From assembly GCF_902810445.1 (NCBI RefSeq), contig NZ_LR778175.1:1569001-1633000 (forward strand): DNA of 64,000 nucleotides, in the 5' to 3' direction. Positions 16,560-25,780 of this stretch are shown here, piece after piece. The stretch comes from Candidatus Nitrosacidococcus tergens (GTDB taxonomy: Bacteria > Pseudomonadota > Gammaproteobacteria > Nitrosococcales > Nitrosococcaceae). The position numbers and the translations under genes are program-made. Position 1 is the stretch's first letter, and each line of letters begins with the position of its first letter. Under the pieces are notes generated by a model. The model saw only the letters and a list, made by a program, of their open reading frames with translations. It was not told where the DNA came from and ran no database searches.

Positions 16560-17423
16560 GTGAATCTAGAAGTAGATTACCTAGCTAGAGTAGCCAAGCC
16601 TGGAACCAATTTATACTATAGCCTTTTATTCCTGCCTAAGGAGAAGCAGGAAGTGGTTACGGCACTCTATGCTTATCAAAGAGAAATTATTAATATTCCC
16701 TTAGAATGTTCAGAAGTATTAGTAGCACATACAAAACTCCAATGGTGGCGAGAAGAAATAGATCGATTATTCTCGGGGAATCCTAGACATCCTATTACTC
16801 TATATCTAGTAACCGCTACTAAACAATATCAATTATCTCAATCTTTATTTCTTAGCGTAATCGAAGCAGCTATCAATGATTTAGATCTAGCACAGTCTCT
16901 CTATCCAACATTTGACTCTCTTATTTCTTACTGCGAAGGTATCTCTAGCAGTATTAGTGTGTTAATAGCCAAAATCTGTGGCTATACCCATACAGAAACT
17001 AAAGAATATGCAAACACTCTAGGTATTGCATTACATCTATACTACCTATTACGTAATACTAGGCAGTATGTTGATAAGGGGTTTCTTTATGTTCCACAAG
17101 ACCAGCTTATGTCTTTTAAAATATCTACTAAGGATATTTTTAATGGACATAATCCTACAGGGCAAGTAAATCTTTTTACTTACCAAGTAAATTTGATTCG
17201 CCAGTATTTCTGCAATTCTTTATCTCATCTAAATAAGGATGATTATATTTCTCAGCAGATAGGACTTATCCAAATAAGTCTAAGTTTAGCAACTCTAAAT
17301 GCTATTAAGGACGATGGCTACTTATTATTAGAAAAAAAAACCTCCTTGACTCCTCTTCATAAACTATGGCTTTCTTGGCTTACTTCAAAGCGGGCAAAAT
17401 GGGGGTTGGCGCCAAAGTGCTAA
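16560..17423 (+). CDS. Squalene/phytoene-synthase-fold protein lacking aspartate motifs
   Basis: A 287-residue all-helical protein with the trans-isoprenyl diphosphate synthase fold of squalene/phytoene synthases. Recognisable framework: LPKEKQEVVTALYAYQRE (about 26-42), KLQWWREEIDRLF (59-71), SYCEGISSSIS (123-132) and the C-terminal half. Active enzymes carry DxxxD in two places. Here the first region reads YQREIINIPLE with no Asp, and the second (163-178, LLRNTRQYVDKGFLYV) has Asn where the first Asp of RDxxxD is expected. It is probably not a catalytic synthase; related non-catalytic members such as NDUFAF6 act in complex I assembly. The GTG start at 16560 is used. It converges on rluB with a 44-base overlap. 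Confidence 0.75.
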   Translation: MNLEVDYLARVAKPGTNLYYSLLFLPKEKQEVVTALYAYQREIINIPLECSEVLVAHTKLQWWREEIDRLFSGNPRHPITLYLVTATKQYQLSQSLFLSVIEAAINDLDLAQSLYPTFDSLISYCEGISSSISVLIAKICGYTHTETKEYANTLGIALHLYYLLRNTRQYVDKGFLYVPQDQLMSFKISTKDIFNGHNPTGQVNLFTYQVNLIRQYFCNSLSHLNKDDYISQQIGLIQISLSLATLNAIKDDGYLLLEKKTSLTPLHKLWLSWLTSKRAKWGLAPKC

Positions 17424-18285
17424 TTGATTTCTCTTTAACCATCTCTAATAAGGATTGAATCTCTGAAGAAGTAAGCGATTGCCAATGACCTACTTTAAGT
17501 CTAGAGGGTAATTTAATTGATCCAAAGCGAATCCGAATGAGTCGACTCACTTGTACTTGTTGGGATTCCCAAATACGGCGTACTTCTCGATTTCTTCCTT
17601 CCTGCACAGTAACGTGGTACCAGTGATTGGCACCTACCCCACCTGCATCTAAAATGTTATTAAATTGAGCAAAGCCATCCTCCAGCTGAACACCTTTAAG
17701 CATATTGTTCAGTGCCGATTCGGTTACATTTCCTAAAATACGAACTGCGTACTCTCGTTCTACTGCCATACTAGGATGCATGAGTTGATGAGCTAATTCC
17801 CCATCGTTAGTAAATAAAAGTAACCCAGAAGTGTTTAAATCTAAACGACCTACGTTGATCCAGCGACCTTGTTTAGGTCGTGGCAATGCTCTAAAAACCG
17901 TTGGGCGTTCTTTTTCATCTCTTCGAGTGCACACTTCTCCAGGAGGTTTATGATAAAGAATAACCTGAATATCTTTAAATGGTTTTAACTGCCTAGAAGA
18001 TACTTTTTCTCCATCTAAGGTAATTGAGTCGTTTTTTGAGACTCTATCTCCCAACTTAGCAATCGTACCATTTACACGAATCCTGCCCATTTCAATCCAC
18101 GATTCAATTCTGCGACGAGAAGCTATTCCGCCTCGAGCAAGCACTTTTTGAAGCCGCTCCATTTCTGAGGGGTCACAGTACTGCACTCTCCTACTCTTAG
18201 ATTTAGCTTTAGTATTATCTTTCTCTTTTTTGAAGATAGGATTATGAGCTCTATAACTTTTGTTCTGTCTTAATTTCATTAACAT
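17380..18285 (-). CDS. rluB: RluB, 23S rRNA pseudouridine synthase
   Basis: Makes pseudouridine at position 2605 of 23S rRNA. It has an S4 domain (from about residue 42: MERLQKVLARGGIASRRRIE), then the RsuA-family core with GRLDLNTSGLLLFTNDGEL, in which the Asp is catalytic. The C-terminus carries EGRNREVRRIW. The longest frame (301 residues) has a basic N-terminal extension of about 40 residues and overlaps scpB by 35 bases; a start nearer residue 42 is possible but has no clear ribosome-binding site. It is last in the serS-trpS-scpA-scpB run. Confidence 0.92.
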   Translation of the reverse strand: MLMKLRQNKSYRAHNPIFKKEKDNTKAKSKSRRVQYCDPSEMERLQKVLARGGIASRRRIESWIEMGRIRVNGTIAKLGDRVSKNDSITLDGEKVSSRQLKPFKDIQVILYHKPPGEVCTRRDEKERPTVFRALPRPKQGRWINVGRLDLNTSGLLLFTNDGELAHQLMHPSMAVEREYAVRILGNVTESALNNMLKGVQLEDGFAQFNNILDAGGVGANHWYHVTVQEGRNREVRRIWESQQVQVSRLIRIRFGSIKLPSRLKVGHWQSLTSSEIQSLLEMVKEKSISTLAPTPILPALK

Positions 18286-18811
18286 TTGTTATTTCTTTTA
18301 AAGGAGGGAGTTCATCTAAATTTTTAAGATTTAATTGATCTAAAAACTTAGAGGTAGTGCCATATAGGGCAGGTCTACCCGGCACTTCTTTATGGCCTAG
18401 GATTTTAATCCACTCTTGTTCATGTAAAGCTCTTATAATTCCACTACTGGTTGCAACCCCTCGAATCTGCTCTATTTCTCCTCGAGTAATAGGCTGGCGA
18501 TAGGCAATTAAGGCAAGAGTTTCTAAAAATGCTCTTGAATAACGAGGAGGTTTCTCCTCCCAAAGACGAGCTATCCATGGAGCAAATTCTTGGCGAACTT
18601 GGAAACGATACCCACTATTTATTTCTTTTAATTCAACAGATCGAGATTCCCAATCTGTAATTAGTTCTTGAATTATACTTTGAATTTCCTCGAAACTAGG
18701 ACAAATGTCTTCATAAAATAAACTATGTATTTGAAAGATAGATAGCGGCCTATTTGCAGTTAGTAAGGCTGCTTCAATAATTTTTTTTAAAAACCCTCTA
18801 TCCATAATCAC
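18251..18811 (-). CDS. scpB: ScpB, SMC-associated segregation and condensation protein B
   Basis: Winged-helix kleisin-interacting subunit of the SMC-ScpA-ScpB condensin. 186 residues with two winged helices: RGFLKKIIEAALLTANRPL at the start, and ALIAYRQPITRGEIEQIRGV, the family hallmark, in the second half, followed by GHKEVPGRPALYGTT. It starts 2 bases after the scpA stop, so it is translationally coupled. It overlaps rluB at its 3' end. Confidence 0.95.
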   Translation of the reverse strand: MIMDRGFLKKIIEAALLTANRPLSIFQIHSLFYEDICPSFEEIQSIIQELITDWESRSVELKEINSGYRFQVRQEFAPWIARLWEEKPPRYSRAFLETLALIAYRQPITRGEIEQIRGVATSSGIIRALHEQEWIKILGHKEVPGRPALYGTTSKFLDQLNLKNLDELPPLKEITNVNEIKTEQKL

Positions 18812-18813
18812 TA

Positions 18814-19629
18814 TTATGCAGCAATAGCTCTTACATGAATTACGCTATAAATTTCAGTCTGTGTTACTTCAATTAAAGATTCTTTAATAAGCTCTAAAAT
18901 AGCAAGAAAAGTCACTACGATTCCTAATCGTCCTTCATTTAAGTGAAATAAATCCATAAATGTGCAGAAAGAATCGGGAGTTACTCTTACTCTATCAAGA
19001 ATTTCTACCATCCGTGCTCTTACTGATAAAGATTCTTGAGTAATATGGTGATGGGTAAACTTTTCCACTCGCGTAAACATTTCTTTAAAAGCAACAAGCA
19101 GATCATTTAGTTCAAGCTTTACTTCAGGTCTAGGAATATATTTTGAGGAAAAGTAAGCGGTAGTCTCAAATAAATCCCGCCCTACTCTAGGTAAGGAATC
19201 TAAATCTTCAGCTGCCTGTTTATATTGTTCGTATTCTTGGAGTCTACGTATTAATTCTGCTCGAGGATCTATCTCTTCTTCTGTATCTTTTTGGGGTTGA
19301 GGGAGTAACATTTGGGATTTTATCTCTGCAAGCCAAGCGGACATGACTAAATACTCTGCAGCAAGCTCTAAACGTAATCCCTGAAGAATCTCTATGTATT
19401 CTACGTATTGATGAGTAATAGTAGCAATAGGAATATCTAAGATATTTAGATTTTGCTTTTTTATTAAGTAAAGTAATAAATCTAATGGTCCTTCAAAACT
19501 TTCAAGAAATATCTCTAATGCATCAGGGGGAATATAGAGATCCTTAGGAAGTTCTGTAACAGGGCATCCCTGAATAATTGCAAATGCTTGTATCTTTGTA
19601 GAAAGCTGATGAATCTCGAGAGCATGCAT
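18814..19629 (-). CDS. scpA: ScpA, segregation and condensation protein A (kleisin)
   Basis: Kleisin bridging SMC heads in chromosome condensation. 271 residues. The conserved start of the domain is FEGPLDLLLYLIKKQNLNILDIPIA (about 44-68), then EYLVMSAWLAEIKSQMLLP. The C-terminal winged helix binds the SMC head. The first 30 residues precede the usual family start. Adjacent scpB supports the call. Confidence 0.94.
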   Translation of the reverse strand: MHALEIHQLSTKIQAFAIIQGCPVTELPKDLYIPPDALEIFLESFEGPLDLLLYLIKKQNLNILDIPIATITHQYVEYIEILQGLRLELAAEYLVMSAWLAEIKSQMLLPQPQKDTEEEIDPRAELIRRLQEYEQYKQAAEDLDSLPRVGRDLFETTAYFSSKYIPRPEVKLELNDLLVAFKEMFTRVEKFTHHHITQESLSVRARMVEILDRVRVTPDSFCTFMDLFHLNEGRLGIVVTFLAILELIKESLIEVTQTEIYSVIHVRAIAA

Positions 19630-19674
19630 CTCTTTTATGGCGTAGTAATAGAGTAAATAGTATTAAAAAGAATA

Positions 19675-20916
19675 CTATTTATTTAGCCCCATTGCTTCTC
19701 GAACCTCTGAGATAGTTTGGTATGCAACTTTTTGTGCTCTGATACTTCCTTCATCAATAATTTCGCGAACTGTATTTTTACGAGTGTATTCTTCTCCTCG
19801 TTCTCGAATAGGCTGTAATTCAGCTTGCATTGCTTCAATTACAGGCTGCTTACAGTCAATACAACCAATATGTGCAGATCTGCAGCCAGTTTGCACCCAC
19901 TGCTTAATTTCATCGTTAGAATATATAAGATGAAATTGCCATACAGGGCATTTATCTGGATTACCTGGATCGGTTCGCCGTATCCGAGCAGGATCTGTAG
20001 GCATAGTTTTTATTTTTCTTGAAATTTGATCCGGTGAATCTCTTAAGGTAATAGTATTACCATAGGATTTAGACATTTTTTGCCCATCTAATCCAGGCAT
20101 ACGAGCAGCAGGCGTAAGTAAGGCTTGAGGTTCAGGGAGAATAGTTTTACCAGTACCCTCTAGATAATCTATTAATCGCTCTTGATCCTGAACAGCAAGA
20201 TTCTGCTGCGTTTCTACTAAATATTTTGCACCTACCAACGCAGCATTATCTCCTTGCTCTTGAAATTTATTTCGTAACTGCTGATAGGTTTTTGCATTTT
20301 TTTTACCCATTTTTTTAATGGCTAAATCTACAAGTGATTCGTAGTTAGATTCATAACCATAGAGATGATTAAAGTGACGAGCGACTTCTCGAGTAATCTC
20401 CACATGAGGTACTTGATCTTCTCCTACGGGTACTTGAGTTGCTTTATAAATTAGAATATCTGCACTTTGTAACAAAGGATAACCTAGGAACCCATAAGTC
20501 GATAAATTCTTATCTTTTAATTTTTGTTGCTGATCCTTATAAGTAGGTACACGCTCTAACCAGCTTAAAGGAGTGATCATAGAAAGGAGTAAGTGCAATT
20601 CTGCATGTTCTGGTACTCTTGATTGAATAAATAAAGTTGCTACTTCAGGATCAATACCTACTGCAAGCCAATCGATTACCATATCCCAGATATTAGGGGC
20701 AATTGTTTGGGGATTTTCATATTCTGTAGTGAGTGCATGCCAATCAGCAACAAAGAAAAAACAGTGGTATTGATGTTGTAATTGAACCCAATTTTTAAGC
20801 ACTCCATGATAATGACCTAAGTGTAGCTGACCTGTAGGACGCATACCTGAAAGAACACGTTGAGATTGGAGTGGATTCAAAAGTATTTCCTTTAAATTAA
20901 AATTAATGTGATCCAA
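19675..20916 (-). CDS. trpS: Tryptophanyl-tRNA synthetase (long form)
   Basis: Class Ic synthetase charging tRNA-Trp. 413 residues, longer than the compact E. coli type (334). The HIGH-like motif is HLGH at 32-35 and KMSKS is at 280-284. An extra block of about 60 residues at about 195-260 (DLAIKKMGKKNAKTYQQLRN onward) separates the Rossmann fold from KMSKS, as in the long enzymes of Pseudomonas-type bacteria. Its start overlaps the upstream site-2 protease gene by 14 bases. The C-terminal helical domain is intact. Confidence 0.95.
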   Translation of the reverse strand: MDHINFNLKEILLNPLQSQRVLSGMRPTGQLHLGHYHGVLKNWVQLQHQYHCFFFVADWHALTTEYENPQTIAPNIWDMVIDWLAVGIDPEVATLFIQSRVPEHAELHLLLSMITPLSWLERVPTYKDQQQKLKDKNLSTYGFLGYPLLQSADILIYKATQVPVGEDQVPHVEITREVARHFNHLYGYESNYESLVDLAIKKMGKKNAKTYQQLRNKFQEQGDNAALVGAKYLVETQQNLAVQDQERLIDYLEGTGKTILPEPQALLTPAARMPGLDGQKMSKSYGNTITLRDSPDQISRKIKTMPTDPARIRRTDPGNPDKCPVWQFHLIYSNDEIKQWVQTGCRSAHIGCIDCKQPVIEAMQAELQPIRERGEEYTRKNTVREIIDEGSIRAQKVAYQTISEVREAMGLNK

Positions 20917-21604
20917 GTAAAGCTGCTAATCCTCTAGTGAATTCCCACTCTGGAATACCAACTAGAGATACTAATATAGATACGAATTGACTGACTAAAG
21001 GCCAAAGAATAAACCATAATGTTCCTGTAAGGAGTAGAACTAGCAGTAATAAAATACCATAGGGTTCAATTCGGCTTACCCTATAGGCAAGTGAGTTTGG
21101 AAGTAATCCTACCAATACTCTTCCACCATCTAAAGGAGGTAACGGAACTAAATTAACTATCATTAAAATTGTATTAATAAATACACCTGCAGTACCCATG
21201 TAAGCAAGGGGAATACCAAGTATTGGTAGGCTTTCGGTTACACTCATTCCTAAGCGAGTTATTAAAGCCCATAAAATAGCCATAATTAAATTAGCGATAG
21301 GCCCGGCGATAGCTACAATTGCCATATCTTGTTTTGGACGACGTAACCTATCCCATGATACGGGTACTGGTTTAGCCCAACCAAAAGCTATCCCCCCTAG
21401 AAAAAGTAAAATACCAGGGACAATTAAAGTGCCTACAGGATCAATATGCTGTAAAGGATTTAAAGTTAAGCGCCCCATGGATTGAGCGGTATGATCTCCG
21501 AGCTGAAGTGCTACCCAGCCGTGAGCCACTTCATGAACAGTCACTGCGAAAAGTACTGGTAATACCCAAACTGCAATGTATTGTATTGTAGATAATTCAG
21601 TCAC
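20903..21604 (-). CDS. Site-2 protease family (M50) membrane metalloprotease
   Basis: A 233-residue polytopic inner-membrane protein of the compact M50 type. Zinc motif HEVAH at 24-28 lies in the first helix and the second motif LPPLDGGRVL is near 158. There is no PDZ domain, unlike RseP. It overlaps trpS by 14 bases and follows serS, a common order in gamma- and betaproteobacteria. Probable intramembrane protease; substrate unknown. Confidence 0.9.
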   Translation of the reverse strand: MTELSTIQYIAVWVLPVLFAVTVHEVAHGWVALQLGDHTAQSMGRLTLNPLQHIDPVGTLIVPGILLFLGGIAFGWAKPVPVSWDRLRRPKQDMAIVAIAGPIANLIMAILWALITRLGMSVTESLPILGIPLAYMGTAGVFINTILMIVNLVPLPPLDGGRVLVGLLPNSLAYRVSRIEPYGILLLLVLLLTGTLWFILWPLVSQFVSILVSLVGIPEWEFTRGLAALLGSH

Positions 21605-21663
21605 TTATCCTACCTAGTCGCTATTTTTGCTAAGAAATATCCTAATACCTGTGTATATATTTT

Positions 21664-22941
21664 TTAGAAAGAAGGATGAATTTTAGAAATACCCTTCATA
21701 TAAGGACGTAACGCTTTTGGAATCTCAATAGATCCATCAGCGAGTTGATAATTTTCCATAACTGCTACGAGAGTACGCCCAATCGCAAGACCTGAGCCAT
21801 TAAGGGTATGAGCTAATGTAGGTTTTTGAGTTTCTGGATCTCGCCAACGAATTTGCATTCTACGCGCTTGAAAGTCTAAAAAATTACTACAGGAGGAAAT
21901 TTCTCGATAGGCATGTTGCCCAGGTAGCCAGACTTCTAAGTCATAGGTTTTGCTACTGGCAAAACCAAGATCTCCAGTGCAAAGATTCATAACCCGATAG
22001 GGCAATTCAAGTTTTTGCAAAATAGCTTCTGCATGGGAAGTAAGTTCCTTATGGGCTTTCCAAGAATCTTCAGGACGTACTATTTGTACTAGTTCAACTT
22101 TTTCAAATTGATGTTGGCGAATCATCCCTCGAGTATCTTTTCCATAGGATCCTGCTTCACTGCGAAAACATGGGGTATGGGCTACATACTTTAAGGGTAA
22201 CTTTTCTGCTGGGATAATTTCATCACGCGCAAGGTTGGTTATAGGAACTTCAGCAGTAGGAATTAAATAATATTTACTACCTTCAATTTTAAATAAGTCT
22301 TCTTCAAATTTAGGTAACTGTCCCGTGCCATATAGTGAATCTTGATTTACCATATAAGGTACATAAACTTCACGATAGCCATGCTCATCAATATGGGTAT
22401 CTAGCATCATTTGAATTAAGGCCCGATGCAGAGAAGCCAAGGGACCAATAAGTGTAGAAAATCGAGCTCCACTAATTTTTGCTGCAGTTTCAAAATTCAT
22501 ACCCAAATGTTCACCTAAATCCACATGATCTTTAGGGGGGAAATGGAAGGTGGGTGAACCACCCCAACATCTTACTTCTACATTATCTTGATCATTTCTC
22601 CCTTCAGGGACACTTGAATCTGGGATATTTGGAATACCTATAGCTGCAACATCTAATTGTGATTGGATTTGCTCTAACTCTGCTTTAGTATGATCTAATT
22701 GATCTCCTAAATTTGCAATTTCAGCAAGAAGTGGAGCAATATCTTGACCTTGATTTTTTGCTAGACCTATTTCTTTAGACCTCAGATTACGTTCTGCTTG
22801 TAATTCCTGAGTATGTGCTTGAATATGTTTGCGTTTAGCCTCTAGTGTAGAAAAGGTGACAGTATCCAAAATAAAATTGCGTCTTAGAAGCTGGGCAGCA
22901 GTATTTTCTAGATCATTTCTAAGTAGCTTGGGATCAATCAT
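21664..22941 (-). CDS. serS: Seryl-tRNA synthetase
   Basis: Class II synthetase charging tRNA-Ser and tRNA-Sec. 425 residues. It has the N-terminal antiparallel coiled-coil arm (about 30-105) that grips the tRNA long variable arm. The class II motifs follow: FRSEAGSYGKDTRGMIRQHQF (motif 2) and NGSGLAIGRTLVAVMENYQ (motif 3). It is first in the minus-strand run ending at rluB and diverges from the nitric oxide reductase gene across 281 bases. Confidence 0.97.
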   Translation of the reverse strand: MIDPKLLRNDLENTAAQLLRRNFILDTVTFSTLEAKRKHIQAHTQELQAERNLRSKEIGLAKNQGQDIAPLLAEIANLGDQLDHTKAELEQIQSQLDVAAIGIPNIPDSSVPEGRNDQDNVEVRCWGGSPTFHFPPKDHVDLGEHLGMNFETAAKISGARFSTLIGPLASLHRALIQMMLDTHIDEHGYREVYVPYMVNQDSLYGTGQLPKFEEDLFKIEGSKYYLIPTAEVPITNLARDEIIPAEKLPLKYVAHTPCFRSEAGSYGKDTRGMIRQHQFEKVELVQIVRPEDSWKAHKELTSHAEAILQKLELPYRVMNLCTGDLGFASSKTYDLEVWLPGQHAYREISSCSNFLDFQARRMQIRWRDPETQKPTLAHTLNGSGLAIGRTLVAVMENYQLADGSIEIPKALRPYMKGISKIHPSF

Positions 22942-23097
22942 TTTTATTTAAGACTATCTAAAATTGCTATTATTCTGTATGCCATTAGTATAGCTTAGAT
23001 ATTATTCATAATGAGAATACCAGAATGATATCTATATAGAAAAATACGAAATGAAATCACTTGAGTACCAAATCTCAGGAATTAGTATACATTTATA

Positions 23098-23120
23098 AAA
23101 ATGTATTTATAATATATCTT
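23098..23120. promoter_or_regulatory. Candidate NsrR-like operator upstream of nitric oxide reductase
   Basis: The left half-site AAAATGTATTT fits the NsrR consensus AANATGYATTT completely. After a 1-base spacer the right half TAATATATCTT matches its inverse at 9 of 11 positions. It overlaps a perfect 8-base-arm palindrome, ATACATTT-ATAA-AAATGTAT, at 23087-23106. It lies 103 bases before the norZ start. NsrR is the usual NO-sensing repressor of such genes. The local sequence is very AT-rich, so a chance match is possible. Confidence 0.4.
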
Positions 23121-23222
23121 TATATATATATTTATTCTTATTCTCTAACAAAATTTTTTAAATCAAAATAAGTGACTATTAGTTATAAAAACTGCTTTTT
23201 AGCATAGGAGCAATTAAAAACA

Positions 23223-25553
23223 ATGAATACAATAAATAAAGGAAGTGCATCCTTATCTCCGTGGTGGATGCGCAGTTTACTTATTATAGTTATTTTTGGC
23301 TTTACAATGCTATTTATCATTACTGGGTTGGCTTACCGTAATGCTCCGCCTATCCCAGGAAAGGTAGTTAACTCTCAAGGAGAGGTGATTTTTACAGGCG
23401 ATGATATTAAAGACGGCCAAACTATTTTTTTAAAATACGGCTTAATGGATAATGGCAGTGTGTGGGGCCATGGAGGCTATCTTGGTCCAGACTATTCTGC
23501 TGCTGCGTTACACCATATTGGTGAGGAAGTAGCCGCAGAACTTGCTAAAGAGTACTACGATAAAAATATCGATGAATTAGAAAATGTTGAGCGTAGTGGT
23601 ATACAAGCAGAAACTGCTACTGTACTAAAGACAAACGCTTATGATGCAGCTAAAGATGTCCTCATATTAACTGCTGCTGAGATAGTAGCGTATCGCCATC
23701 AAATTGAGTTTTGGGCAAATTATTTTAAAGATCCTAAAGATAATGGAGGGCTTAAACCAAATTTAATTACTGACACTGAAGAGATTCGTCAATTTACCTC
23801 TTTTATTTATTGGTCTGCTTGGGCATCAGTAGCTAATCGGCCAGGTAAAAACTTTTCTTATACCAATAATTTTCCCTATGATCCTAGTGTAGGTAATATA
23901 CCCACTTCTGGTGCACTGTTATGGAGTGCTATGAGTTTAATTGTCATTATTATCGGTACGGGTTGTGTATTATTCGCAGCAGGTCGGTATGAAGATCTAC
24001 TGGGGTGGACTGGATTAAAAACCACAGTACGCCCTCCTTATTTGCCTAGCCAAGATAGTCCTGGTCAAAGAGCGTTGGTAAAGTTTTTCGTGGTAGTGGC
24101 ATTACTTTTTTTAATGCAAACCTTAGTAGGAGGTGTAACTGCCCATTATCGTGCTGAACCTGGGGATTTCTATGGGTTTCAATTAGAAAGCATTTTCCCT
24201 AGTAATTTAATGCGTACCTGGCACTTACAAACGGCTATTTTTTGGATTGCAACTTCTTTTGTTGCTGCAGCTCTCTTTTTAGCAAGAACCTTAAGGATTC
24301 ATGAGCCTCAAGGATTAGCCACAATGATTAATATATTATTTGTGGCTTTTGCTATTGTGATTGGAGGAAGCCTGTTAGGCGAGTGGCTAGGGATAGAAAA
24401 TCAACTAGGAGATTGGTGGTTTTTACTTGGTAATCAAGGTTGGGAGTTCTTGGAGCTAGGACGAATTTGGCAATATTTAATGGTGATTGGGTTATTTGCA
24501 TGGTTTGGGTTACTTTTTTGGATTGCCCGTCCTAAAAATGTAGATAATCCAGATGCTCGCCCTTTAGCAAGGATGTTTTTAGTTGCCTCTCTTGCCATTC
24601 CTGTATTTTATGTACCTGCTCTTTTTTATGATGAAAGAAGCCATTTTACTGTAGTAGATACTTGGCGTTTTTGGATTATTCATCTATGGGTAGAAGGTTT
24701 TTTTGAATTTTTTGCTACTACAATTGTTGCTTTTATTTTCTATAGACTGAATTTAACAACTCGCAATACTGCACTGAGGGTTATTTATTTAGACGCTATT
24801 TTATTTTTCCTTGGTGGATTAATCGGTACAGGCCACCATTGGTACTTTAATGGTCAAACTCATTTTAATATGGCACTCTCTGGATTATTCTCTGTGCTTG
24901 AGGTGGTACCCCTTACATTACTTACGCTAGATGCATGGAAGTTTATAAAGACTACTCGCCGTGAAGATGCCTTTGAGCCCTTATTTGAATTTACCTCCCC
25001 TACAGTGCATCATATTCGAACTTTTCATTTTTTGATGGCAGTAGGTTTTTGGAATTTCTTAGGAGCAGGAGTTTTCGGCTTCTTAGTAAACTTACCTATT
25101 ATAAGTTACTATGAAGTAGGCACAATCATGACTCCTACCCATGGTCATCCTGCAATGATGGGCGTATTTGGAATGCTTGCTATTGCCTTAATGACATTTT
25201 CAATCCGTCATACTGTAGATGATGATTTTTGGGATAAGCATCTTGAAAATTATTTTAGAATTTCATTCTGGGGATGTAATATAGGGCTTGCCATGATGAT
25301 TATCATGAGCCTATTTCCCGGAGGTGCGCTACAAATATGGGATGTACTTGAGAATGGTTATTGGCATGCTCGTAGTCTTGATTATACCGCTAGTGAAGGT
25401 GCTCGCTTACTAGAATGGCTGAGATTGCCCGGAGACATAGTATTTATTGTTTTTGGTGCCTTTCCTTTAGTCATTGCTAGCATTAAAGCATGGATACATG
25501 TACAAGAAATAGAAAAGCGAGAAAAGTTAGGAGAAACTATCAATATGCAGTAA
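23223..25553 (+). CDS. norZ: Quinol-dependent nitric oxide reductase (qNor)
   Basis: Inner-membrane enzyme reducing 2 NO to N2O with electrons from quinol. 776 residues in one chain: an N-terminal helix and a periplasmic domain without a CXXCH haem c site (residues to about 230), then a 12-helix heme-copper-oxidase-like core. Haem b, b3 and FeB ligands are visible in MRTWHLQTAIFW, HLWVEGFFEFF (His plus Glu of the FeB site), GTGHHWYF and HGHPAMMGVFGM. Ribosome-binding site AGGAG at 23206. It has its own strong terminator. Expected role: NO detoxification in a cell generating nitrite and NO. NsrR-like operator candidate upstream. Confidence 0.95.
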   Translation: MNTINKGSASLSPWWMRSLLIIVIFGFTMLFIITGLAYRNAPPIPGKVVNSQGEVIFTGDDIKDGQTIFLKYGLMDNGSVWGHGGYLGPDYSAAALHHIGEEVAAELAKEYYDKNIDELENVERSGIQAETATVLKTNAYDAAKDVLILTAAEIVAYRHQIEFWANYFKDPKDNGGLKPNLITDTEEIRQFTSFIYWSAWASVANRPGKNFSYTNNFPYDPSVGNIPTSGALLWSAMSLIVIIIGTGCVLFAAGRYEDLLGWTGLKTTVRPPYLPSQDSPGQRALVKFFVVVALLFLMQTLVGGVTAHYRAEPGDFYGFQLESIFPSNLMRTWHLQTAIFWIATSFVAAALFLARTLRIHEPQGLATMINILFVAFAIVIGGSLLGEWLGIENQLGDWWFLLGNQGWEFLELGRIWQYLMVIGLFAWFGLLFWIARPKNVDNPDARPLARMFLVASLAIPVFYVPALFYDERSHFTVVDTWRFWIIHLWVEGFFEFFATTIVAFIFYRLNLTTRNTALRVIYLDAILFFLGGLIGTGHHWYFNGQTHFNMALSGLFSVLEVVPLTLLTLDAWKFIKTTRREDAFEPLFEFTSPTVHHIRTFHFLMAVGFWNFLGAGVFGFLVNLPIISYYEVGTIMTPTHGHPAMMGVFGMLAIALMTFSIRHTVDDDFWDKHLENYFRISFWGCNIGLAMMIIMSLFPGGALQIWDVLENGYWHARSLDYTASEGARLLEWLRLPGDIVFIVFGAFPLVIASIKAWIHVQEIEKREKLGETINMQ

Positions 25554-25581
25554 TTTAAATAGATTTCTACTTAATCTAAAT

Positions 25582-25620
25582 AAAAAGGGGGGATAGATAT
25601 TTTCTAACCTCCCTTTTTTT
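25582..25620 (+). terminator. Rho-independent terminator of norZ
   Basis: A run of A then G (AAAAAGGGGGGATAGA) pairs with TCTAACCTCCCTTTTT across a short loop, giving a stem of about 15 pairs with minor mismatch. It ends in a run of T at 25614-25620 and starts 29 bases after the norZ stop. This separates norZ from the channel gene transcriptionally. Confidence 0.85.
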
Positions 25621-25780
25621 ATTGTGCTTTTCTATAAATAATCTCTGAATTTTAAATGAGACTTTATTAGTAGAATTTTTTCTCTACCTATTCTTTCTTG
25701 GAATTTTCCATATTCTAGACTATACCTTACACTACTTAAAAAATTAATTTACTAGGAAATAATAAGGAGATTAAAAGTTT

